NCBI RefSeq assembly: GCF_000524195.1
Contig: NW_020170388.1
Coordinates: 1,571,262 to 1,635,261, forward strand
Source of the DNA: Echinococcus granulosus
Lineage: Eukaryota > Platyhelminthes > Cestoda > Cyclophyllidea > Taeniidae
Direction of reading: 5' to 3'
DNA length: 64,000 bases
Shown here in pieces: positions 39,701 through 51,700 of the stretch (its first letter is position 1; each line of letters starts with the position of its first letter). Both the position numbers and the translations under genes were made by a program. The notes beneath the pieces were generated by a model. That model was not told the origin of the DNA and searched no databases. It saw only the letters and a list, made by a program, of their open reading frames with translations.

Positions 39701-42700
39701 GGAAGATGAGCTATAAATTGCAGAGTTTACATGTAGTAATCTTAAACTCAGCACCCTGCACAGCTATATTAAGGTGTTCTCGTGGTTGAGCAAGAGAAGC
39801 AAAGCATTTGGATTGGAGCATCCATTGACAGGGAGACTTATGGATGAGAAGAGGAGGTCTATTGCGTCGTTTAAGTCAGAAAAGAGGATGTATTAATGGG
39901 AAAGAAAAGTGCGGTGGAAAATCGCCTATCGCCCGGTGGGGTGAAGAAATTTTGACACGAGAATGAACGAAGGCTGCGTGGTTTACAATGCAGTCATTAG
40001 ATATGCAAATCAAAATGTTTATACACCTTATGTGACAAATTGGCTGTGTCTTGATCGGTACATCTAAGGGCTAACTTGTCAAACCTAAGCATTAATAACA
40101 TCCTACTGGAGACTTAGTTTTCTAAATTAAAGCGCTAAGCAAGTTGCTATCTGTTAGGCCTAAATGCTGGCATGACTATGACTTCTAAAATATGTGGGGC
40201 ATTTGAGTAAAGTCGGTGGTCTTTAGTTTTCGTTGAAAAAGAAAAGGAGCAAACGAATTTAAAATGAAGACTGTGTAAGTTTTTCAACATTACTGCCTGT
40301 GGCTCTTGTCCAATTATCACATTATCAAAATATTCAATGGGATAGATTTGTTAATACAGCGAAACCATCCTAAAGTCGTTTATAGTGCATGAATATCCTA
40401 AAACTGTAAAATCTTGTAAAGCCTTGCACCGCGTCTGCAGTTGCTAAAACAAAAATTAATCTCTTGTGCAATTTCACGATTGATAGTGTGTCGATCAGGT
40501 AGGCACCTAGGATGAGACGTTCCTCACACCGAACGAGTATCCACAACAACGAATTCTTTGCGCTGTGGGCTGTGAATGGGGACCCACAACGTGTGGAAGC
40601 ATCACTGACATCTACGCATATGGCTGTCATTGAAACTTTTCCACTAATCCCATATCCACTGTTACCAAGTGACTGGAAATCCCATCACGGCACAGTGGCT
40701 TAAGTCTTCAATAGGTACGGAAATATATCCACAACTTCTGGATTTCTCCGTCTGTAGGAAACGTAGTCCATCGCAACATACTTTTCCTATAAAACACTAT
40801 CAAAGTTGCCAAAAAGTCCTGATAACTGGTGCCAAAGCTTGACTATACTGAGGACGATACTAACTATTGATGGGTGATTAGGCACAATTGATATTTGACC
40901 ATCTTTATATCAGTGCTTTTATATTTGTCTAATAAAATTCAAAGATTTTTTTGTCAGCATACCGGCTTTATTAACACTTAATAGTTACAAGGCAGGAAAG
41001 AATTTTACTGTGAAATGTAGTTTAACCTTGCTTTGCAAAAATATTATAAATCACTTTTTACGCTTAAATTCGGCCTAAAATTCTGTAAAATTTCTAATAT
41101 TTCGCAAAATATTTAGAGTTCAAGATCCTTTTACCAATATGTGCTAAAAATGTGCTTGTTAATTTCTTTTAAGAATGGGTATTTTGGAAATAGGATGAGC
41201 CTGTGCATGGAACTGCACCGCTCTCATCCTTGAAGTTGAATGTTATAGAGATGGTCATCTATCAACTGTTTTCAGTTACACATCAATAGCTGGTAATTTC
41301 GGTCAATTCAATCGAGTCTAGATATCATTTATAAGATTTAAAGCCACTAGGGTGTAGATGAAACAGTTTCCAGTAAACGGAGGCGTAAAACCCCAAAACC
41401 GTGGATCCCTGCCTGTATCAGCAGAAGACTTCAGCCGCAGTACCGAGATTGGATCCCTCGATGCTCGGTAACAGCAGAACGTGTGAATAATGAAAACATT
41501 TCAACAACAGCCGTACGCCTACATGTCAGCGATGCTCCCAACCATTGCAAGCGCCTGTCCACAACTCACAGAGTACAGTAGTCATTGCAGTGAACACTCA
41601 GCCAGTGTGTAGTATGTCACATCCTAGGTGCCTACCCGATCGACACATTACCAATCCTGAAAATGCACAGGAGATGAATGCAATCAAAGCACAAATGTGT
41701 TGGCAATTGTAACACTGCTTTACAAAAACAACCATTGCAGAAATAGTTTCAATGGTAAAAGGTGGTCAAAATTTTTTTGATTATTGATATTCCATTAAAT
41801 GTTTTCATTTCTTAATCCTTCTACGAATATGTGCAGATAAAAATCACCTTGTTAATTTTCTCTACGAACAATTGATTTTGAACTACGTTGATCCTACTTG
41901 TAAAAATGCGTCAGAGTCGCTTTCAAACTTGCCACATGAAGGATATGTCCGGGGAGGGTCGGAATGTTTCATCGTTCATATCTCAATTAGAGCGCCATTA
42001 TCAATTATTCTGGTAATTGTTCTAGGACAAACTATGACACGACAGCTACTCGAGTCTTTCTGAGGCCTAAGAGGTTGCTGCCATGGCTCGAAGGTCATGT
42101 CGCTAAGAGAAAGTATAATGACATAGTCTTTAGTGCCTCTATAGCTAAAACGTAGATTTAAACAAACCATTTAAGCATAAGAGCTCGTTAGAAGTTACAT
42201 CAAAGTACTAAGTCAATTTGAGGCATCATGAACTCCTCCATGATAAGGCATATGACACCCCCAATTTTATCACAATTTTCGCCTCTAACGGTGTATTGTT
42301 GTTTATCCATTTCATTTTAAGTATCCCAAAATAAAACTGATGGTTTTTTTATTTTAAAACATTTTAAAGCAAAAGAAATAGAAAAAAAGTACTGGAACTA
42401 GAGGACAATTCAATGATTACTGATTGGACAACGCGAAAACAAAGGGATATCATTCCTTTTAAACAGAATTCCCTAAAAGCTCTCTCTAGGCCCCCAAGGA
42501 TTTTAATAAATCGTTTAGAGGCAAATCAGATCCTCTTTTAAAAAAGGCAAAGTTTTCTCAAGCAGAACCATTTCAACGCTTCTACGTCTGTCGGAGATCT
42601 ACCCTTACTTCGTTACAGGAGGGATTAGATTTATGGTGAAATCTATCGTTTTTGTAATAAAACACGGCGATCTTTGGAAAAAGGTTTAAATGAATGATGG

Positions 42701-45700
42701 AGCTCTAAATCTTGCCCGGTTCTTTTCGATCGCCTGAGGTTTTAGTTATTCAGGAACTAACAGATCTGCACTATTTTGGCAAGAATTTCTACCCTAGTGA
42801 ATAGGTGCTAATTATGGGTAGGCAAAAAAGCAAGGCTACTCGATTGAACATTTTTTTTCTAGATTCTCTATAATTTAGACCTTTATAGAAGATGTCATGG
42901 GATTTTTAGTTCATAGCAGAAAATGCACCATTTCAAATGCTCCATCGTTATCAATAGTTTCCTAAGCGTTCCTCCAAATAAATGTTTAGGGCTTATTTAT
43001 TTTGCTCAACAAATCGAAATAATATTTTCTTAATTCTGAAGCACCAAAAATCTCCCCTTTTATTTGCCTCATTCGTCGTTACCAAGGGCTAAGGGAAGGA
43101 AAAGCGGTATCATGAAATTTCCCAATGAGTCAGCACCGCGTTGGTATTAACTACGCCATATCAATCCTCAAATCTTATATTCACCACCTCCGAATTATCC
43201 TCTAATTGTTTGACTTTTTTAAGTTGTAAAAATCTAGGTTACTGTGTCTCAACAACGGGAAACATGTCGTGTTTTTTTTGCGTAAAAATATCTTTTGTCT
43301 CGGAAAATTTGTTCATCGGAAATGTAATGCCTAGACTGTTATAAGACTTCAATATCTGCAGACAGCTTTTTTATGCTAAAGGGCGTTTTGGCTATCCCTA
43401 AAGAAGGAAAGTGGCTTTTGGGGGATGTGCAGAAGGATTGGGAGACTAGGAGCAGAGGTAGGATGGGTATCAACAGTTAGAACTGCACCGTGGGAGACTT
43501 TGGATGTAAAGTTGAAGTAAATATATTTATTTGTCTCCTTATTTTTAAATCACCATCGTAACTACTATTTCATTTTAACCGCTACAAGATTTTTAATGTC
43601 AGGGCGAAGATTTAATGATCACTATTTCTTCATTAGTTGTGATAGGCGTCACATTCACATCATCTGATGAAAAAAGTTAAATCAGCCAAAAGTTGGACGA
43701 AGATATTCTACAGCGTGTATATCTCATCTACACTATTCGCTTCAAACTGTGACAAGTACACACGGAGCTCTCACTGGAGCATGTTGTCAAAAGTCAGTTA
43801 AGTTTTGATAGACTTCCCATTTGTGAATCTGCATTGATTTTAGCCTAACGGTAGATTTTTTCTTTTAGGAATTTTAGGCATAAAACTAAGCTAGAAAAAA
43901 GCGTAATTTTCCTTCTTTTAGCACGACACTTTGGGGACCGATATAAGCTCTTCGAGTGTAAAAGTAAGGTTGAGAGATTTGTAGCCTGGATAGTTAAGGT
44001 TATCAGACCGTGGACCTTTGCTGAAGTCGAAAGGAGTTATTAAAAAAAGGGCAGTAAATGTTTTATTGACGTAGGGAAGGGCTGAGGGGCCACTGACATG
44101 GTCTGAATGCCATGCCGCCTATCAGAAGCACGACGGCGCAGCCTACGCAACTGTAATGCAACGTTAAAGAAACACTCAAAGTATTACAGTCTTGACTTAT
44201 CGGATATCACTAATTAGTTGTGGATAAAATGTCTTGGACGAAAAATGAGTTGTCTATTCCTACATTGCTACATGTTATTTTGATGCATTAAGGTGCTATT
44301 TGGATAGCTTACAAAATTCTGAGATAAGGGAATACTTGCCTCTGAAAGCTTCTTGATTAATAAATTTGGCATTTGTTTTCTTTGTTCGTTTTTGATACAG
44401 TTCTACCTTTTGTAGGCATTAAATGGGACCTACGTGATGTAAACATGATGCCTCAAAGGAGTGAATAACTTCAGTATAAAACACTTTTCCGAATTTTAGA
44501 AAAACAATATGCTTAATTCAACCAAATAAACTACATTTACGTACAACTCTAGATCGCTTTATTAAAGCCTTGACCAATTTAATTACTGGTAGTTTAGAAA
44601 TGTAGTCTAACTGTGAAATGGGAAGAATTTTTGTGGCAGTTACTCTATATTTTTAGCAATCCGGATTGCTGTTGGTAGTTAATGGGAGTAAGTAGATCCC
44701 CACAATCAAGATAAGCCCTAACAAAAATTGACAAAAGTTGGAAGTAAGCAGTCGCTTATTTCGATGTGATGATAAGACTTTCAATCTTCATTATGAGCTA
44801 TTTATGCGGACTGGGCTTATTTTGTCTTATATAAAAACTACTCGAAAATCATTGCTGATTGGGGAAAGGAGAAAATACGAAATGATTAGTCATCGAGAGT
44901 GACATGGTTTTCATAGCCATTTTTCAAGGAGCTGTCAGCGCTTTGCAGGTTCTGTAAAAATTAAACCTCTCTCAACTTCTTGCCGCGTGGATAAATTTCC
45001 ATTTTGAAAAGAAGCCTAATTTGATTGGAAGGCATTATTTTAATGCAATATCATTCAGTACTGTTAACGGTTTTAATAATCAATTTTTTTACCTTTAAGA
45101 CAAGTTACCGAGTCAAAACTTTACGCATAAGAAGAAAATGCACTCAAAGTCGAGATCTTAATGCTTTTTTGCTTTGTGCCTTAAAGTTTTACACCTTCAA
45201 CTGTTGTCTAGATTCCTCCTACTTATTATCATTACATTCCCATCAAAGGACGATCGGATTATTACAGAAAAGGGAAAAGCAAATAAGTACATTTTGAGAT
45301 CCCAAAACAAATTAGCTTCAAGCAAATACAAGAACAGAAAGTCATTTTTGGTAATAACAGAGCACTTCCATTTCTTCTTATCTTTCTTTTGTTGAAGGCA
45401 CCTTTGTCTTATCCAAGGAACAATGCAAAAAATTGCAAATTCTGGTGTAGTTCATGTAATTATTTGGCGTTTATAGACATGGGTCCCTTTTAATGAATAG
45501 AAAAAAGTTCTAAAAAATATACAAGTTATTCACTGAAATAGCCACCACTGCAATGCATATTTCTTTCCAATCCGAAAGAGTTGCATACTTGTGGTAAATT
45601 CCACAACCATAAAGTCTTTTGCCCTAAGATGCAGAACACCGTGCCCTACCCACTGTCAGTTCTATTTTACAAGTGATCGCTTGATGCCAAGATAAGGTAA

Positions 45701-48700
45701 AAGCTATCGCTTCGAGGAATGCCAGAGAATAAGGGGGAGATTGTGGTATTACTTTCCTTCACTGTCACCTTACAGTTCAAATCAACTCAAAATTTTAATG
45801 ATAGGGCGAGAATAGGACATTCCTTTAATTGGCTGATGGACTAGTTTTGATTGCCTCTGAAGGGGACAAAGACGAAAAGGATTCCCTCACGTGTATTGAG
45901 CTATATCAAGTAAATAGGTAACAAGAGTAATTGTTCAACCTTCAAGAGATGAAAAATTCAGTGTAGTTGATTCCATCTGCAGTCAACCACACACACATTG
46001 TGTTAGACTTGTAGAGTGTGCAGTGAATTGATCGTTTGGAGGTACCCAATAATGTTGGAATAGATGCAAAGGATATTTCTCATTACAAACCAATCCATCA
46101 GTCAACAAACAAATATATCCAGGCAGTACGTTTACCTATTGGGCCCAAGGTAGTTTTTTTATCAGCCTACGTAGCAAGTTCTCATTCAAGAATTCCCCTT
46201 CTCAGTTGATGTAGCTGTAAACCATTTGTTTCATCATTCATTTAGGCATGACTTAAAGGCCTCAAAACGACGTGGAGATAGAGACAATTAATTCTTCATT
46301 ATAAAGAATGAAGGGTCCACCTCAACTTGATTCATCCATTTAAGTGATTTACTACCCTAGTTATCATGGCTAAGTTGTTTTATTCGCGATGGCACTTTCT
46401 CAATTGGACCCGTTTTCACCAACTACTGAGATTATTCCCATGCATCATTGATCCATCCAGGTGACAGGGAAAGTGGGTGACTGTATCAGAAGTAAGGGGT
46501 TGAAGAGGAACATGCGTCGGGGTGAATGTGCAAGCAAACCTTAATTGATAAATTCCCCATTATCATTCGTTCCTCTGGATAGAGAATAGAAATGAGTACC
46601 TTTCGATAAATACAAAAAGTCAGTGAATTCTGGGTGGATATTTAAAGTACTTTTAATTAATTTTACTACAGCCATTTAACAACTCAAACTTAGAAAAGTT
46701 TATCTTAATCTGGATCGAATAAACTAAAACTAAGGGTAGACCTTTTGTCCTTTGTGTGATAAAATCATTACCTAGTTCGTCACCCCCCCCCCAAAAAAAA
46801 AAAAAAAATTACCCACAGCTTTGCTTCTGCCCACGTCGACTTATGGATTTGGTTGGGCCTAAGTCGAGGGGTGACCTTAAGTCTCCACTTAATCACATTA
46901 TCAGTGGCAATGAAAATATGAGTGCTAGTGCCAGCTGCTCATTTCTATGCCTGAGGTCACAAATTCAGGCGTGCTTTAATTTGAAGGTTGACTTTGTTAT
47001 GATTAGCTCCTCGATTTAGGTGCGGAGACGCTTTGCAATGAAAAATAAAAGGCCATTCTGTCAAAGTAATCTCCATTTGGAATGCAAACAAGCATGACTG
47101 ATAGAAAACCGAGGAACTGTTGGTTGGTTTTATTGTCATCTAATGAAACCTCTGTCACCATGGCCCACGATCTGAGCTTGATCTTGTGTACTTTACAGAA
47201 AGTAGCTCAGGTTCTTGCAACATGCCCTGAATTCCAGGTTTAACACATCGTTTGTTACAGTTTCGATAAAAGGTTGTCTAGCATTATGAAAGCCGTAGTT
47301 GGGGGAGATGTAGACGTACACAAAACATTATAGGATTGTAAGACGCTCAAAGGCAGTGGCCTTTTCACTGTTTGATCGTTTTATTTGATTAACTCACGAC
47401 AAGTGGGTTTCAGTATAATCAACTACTTTATTTGCTTTCTTGAAGGGCTCGTCTTAGGTTGTAGACTCTTGACATCTTGAAACAGTTTCATTTAATTTGT
47501 TTTATCCAATAGCTTACAGAAAAGGAGTAATTGAACTCTTCTTGTATTGCTTGATTTAAGTAACAAACTTTTTGCAAAGAATAGTAGGGTCTGTTTAACA
47601 CTGATGTCTACTGGCTCGTTCGTAGGTAAGCTCACGAAGCACAGTACATCTAGGTCATCACAGCTGAAGAAAGACCTATGCGCATAAAGCAAGGCTGGAA
47701 AATGTAGTCACCCCCAGACCACAACCATTCGACATATATCCCATTGTTTTAAGCTCAGCCAATGCGTTTTCGCCTCCAACTGTTTCATTTAGTCACCATG
47801 AGGTTGGGAAAACCCGTGTCACATAAATGTGACGCACCGATGTGTAGCGAATCTCCAAAAAGCAGCCGATATTCATGAGCTTGGAGTAACGCCGGCAGAA
47901 AATGGCTAGTAATTGGTATACGATTAAAATGTAACGAGGAGCTCTTGACCGCTAATGAGTTTTTTTGAGACGTAGAAAGCCAGAGTTGCAGTCTAAGCTG
48001 ATCTGTTTGGAATTGATTTAAGGGCCTATCCCGCCGTCGTGACTTTCGTATGATGCCAAACTATTTAAGAATTTATTCTGTAAAAGTTAAATACGAATAA
48101 AGCAAATCCACTTTATCAAATGAATAATGTCTAAGGTGTAGGGGCATCTCTTAAAGTGGGGTTTCAATTCTCCACATTAAAGATTTTGAACAATTTGTCA
48201 TGTCCATTGATAACTTTACCAACCTGATAAGAACAAAATTTCTGTTTTTTTGACGTAGGTAGATTCTACAACCTGATTAAAAGATCACATAAAACACAGT
48301 TTACGTTAGGGAATAAGCCACAAAACACGAATGGTCCATTTCAAACAGACGAGATTCAGGTCCATTAAGGGTCAGCCGATTACCCATTTGACCTTTGGGA
48401 ACCTGTTGGGGCCAAAGTCTACTTGCACCAATTCAAGGCTACTGCAAACGCTTTACACTGACCCCTGCAAGATGACCCCATTGGGGTCACATAACAGGCT
48501 TAATAAAAAAAGTAATCGTGCTCAGTTAATTGCCTATCTGTGTGGGTAATCATTATCCAGTTCAGTTCTCAAGACAGCTTTAAGGAACTTTTGATTTGAT
48601 TATTAAAACAGATGTGAAAAGTGCAGGAGTGTCTTTTGAAAAAATTTTCATAATGTTTAGGTATTTTGGAAACTTCGCAGTTTTATATGGCAAATCGTCT

Positions 48701-51700
48701 GCTTTCGCAGTTTTTTTCAAAAACTGTCACATCGAAATGAAGAGGGATGCGAAACGTAAACATAAATCACACTGAAGGAAGGCAGTCATTATATGATTAC
48801 TTGCACAAAGCATGGGGCTAAAATTTCTTCGCGTAGAGTATTATAAAAATGCAAATTATTGCACAAATGTTTCGCGCTTGCAGCGCCCCGGATGTCTCCA
48901 ACCAAAATGAAAGAGCATCAGTTAAAAAGTGTGAGAAAACTGAGCTTGGGTGAAAGATCTTTGGCAGCTTAAGTGTCACTTTCTTGACTGTATTTCAGCT
49001 TCGAAATCCACAAAAGGACTTTACATTTGCAACTGTTCGTGGAAGCTCCGTGGACATGTACTTCAAAAGTCAGGTGGAGCTTGACACCATCTACCGAACA
49101 ATGGAAGGTCGCAATGTGGATACAGTTGAAGAGGGTATACAGGTAAGCACAAATAAATTTTATCAGAAGTTAAGATAGAAGTGTATTTTTTGAAATTAGA
49201 CTGGATATTGAAGAATGCGTGTATTTTCAAAGTGATATTTACATCATTAAAATTGCACCCCGAGGCTTTCCTGATGACGTTAAAAGACATAATGCTATAG
49301 CAGAAAATGTATCGGAGACATACAGAGGGGCTGAGGGGATACTGGCTTTGCCACCCAGTGGAAGTACAATAACTGAGTTTTAAGCGCCCGTTTAATCAAA
49401 ATGCCGAGTTAAAAAACCGTAGCTGCGTCTCTGAGAGTTTATTCACTTGCACATCTGTTAATTCCGGCCCAAGTGTAGGTAGCTACTGATTGGAATACCC
49501 TTTAATACTATTGGAAGATGTCGATTGGGTCTATCAGTTCTTTGATCAGCAAACGATTATTGACCGCTAACACATTTGAGGACAGTTCAAAGCTGACTCT
49601 TTAGAAGTGACTCAACCTGATCAAAAGCGACTAATGTAAATACCATGTGAAACATTCGGATTAATTATGCTAAATTTTGAGGAAAGCACAAAATATGGCT
49701 GCTTTTCCCGAGATAATTATTTTATAAATTTCAAATTAATGCATCAGGGAAATTATGAGTGTCTAAAGACCCAAATAATTCACAAAGTCCGAATTTTTAA
49801 AATGCAAACTGTCCATTAGCGGATAATGCAGTCACATTATAAACATTTTTGAGCCTGGGGTATGAAAAGTACCACCTCGAGGAGTGAGATTCTGATGACA
49901 GGATAATCTTTTTTAAGCATCACTTGAGTCATGAAAAGGGAGGGAGAAGTCGAGCATTCACAACTTCGACGTGGTCACTTATTTTGCCTTTTCCAATGTT
50001 ATGGCAAGTATAATTAAGCGCAAACACCTTTTAAGTGTTGAGCTAAAAGTGGCTAATTGCATTTAAAATTTGTAATATGTTTGGTAAATTTCATCAGACT
50101 GCTTTCGGTACGATTCCAGCGTGTCGAAGAAAGCATGTGATTCATTCAAACACATTTAGGTTAAAATGTCTATATAAAATGTTATAATCAATATTGATAA
50201 ACTTTAGCTCACTCATAGAGTAACTTACTGACTGGTTAGCGTTTGTTAAAAAGGCGGATGAGTGGGAAGGCGAATGCGCTAGCAGTTTAATCGATTGGTT
50301 AACTTCAAACAATCGATAGGGTAGCCGCGCGCAATTTGATACATTCGCTTAATCAGCAGCGGGTAAAGGAACGAATTTAAAACGGTCTCAAAGCACAAAA
50401 ATGAGCGTTAAAACTTATCTTGTCTCTTTTTAAACAAATCTCATGTATTGGCCATTCTCAAGGAATTGCATTTAGGCTTGCGTCGTCTTTTTCTATAAAA
50501 GTATTTACTTCTACATGAAAATCACAAGACGAAACCCTTGTATGGTAATGTACAAAAATATAGCAGGGCAGCACGATGGACAGGTTTGATTCGGAAATTT
50601 AATGAATACCTACCCTCGCTAAGCTAAAACCTGGGAAATTCTCTTAGCACAGGAAGACTTGTCAGTGGGACTGGTACATCAAAAACAGCTTGGCTTTCTT
50701 AGTTTTCCTAAAAATATCATTCCAGTGGGAGTAATTTCTTCTATGTTTTGATCATAAAAACTTGGATTTTAACGGTTTATTTGCCACTGAATTGCAAGTG
50801 ATATTATAATTTCCATTTTCTCATTTTAGTCAGTAAAGTCAGGTGCTCTAAAAGCCTTCATTTGGGATTCCGCGCGTCTTAATTATGAAGCTTCAAGGGA
50901 TTGCGATCTCGTAACCACGGGGGACGTTTTTGGGCGCGTAGGATATGGACTGGCTATGAAGAAGGGCAATCCATGGATCTATGAGCTATCTCAAGCTGTT
51001 CTCAGCTTTCATGAGCGTGAGTCGAGGCAGAAAAACGACTTTGTGGATAAAAGGTTGTAAAATAAAGTGCAACTTTACCTAATTCTAATTGTTTGGCTTC
51101 TAGAAGGAGATTTCTAATCTGCATCTAGTGAATTTTTTGAAGTATTTTAGTGCAACATTCTCCTTCTTTCTCTTCCCTACTTTCATTTCATAGTCCTTTG
51201 GATAGGGGAGGTTAATCAGAGGGGGACATCATATAGCGTGCAATATGGTGGAAGGTAGGAAGAATGCAAAGATTTACGGAGGTCATCGATGTTAGTCTTC
51301 ACCTTGGAAATTGATGGTATCTTATAACCTATTTCTTTAAAAATGCATTGTATGCACTAACACATTCATCATTCATCATGTAGAACGCAAAGGGGGCATT
51401 CTTATCAATAAACAGACCTGGTAACATGACCTCTAAAGCATCTCCTTTGGACAGTACAATTTGCATGGCGGAAAGGTCATGCTGCCCGGTGAAAGTACAA
51501 TAGCCAAGCCTTCCGTGCCCGAGGAATTGAAACGAGGAGTTGAATTACTACTCAAATTATTACATTATAGCCCCCTCCTCTTCCTTTGAGTGTCGTCCCT
51601 GATGCTGCCCTTGTTACACTTCTTGCTTAGGCCACCACAGCGTAGTCAGTGCGTGTAAGAAAAACACCCACAAACTAACCACGTCAGTCATAGAATTTGC

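Larger units (their letters stand above)
32787..48998 (+). other. GluN1 intron, 16.2 kb, with dispersed repeats
   Basis: Runs from GTGAGC to TGTATTTCAG. It contains three diverged copies of one repeat (listed separately), a C10-A16 tract, and two CACATATG-like motifs near 37820 and 47818. A plus frame at 39190-39462 lies behind an acceptor-like TTTTGCAG but has no recognised domain. No nested gene can be supported. Confidence 0.7.
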
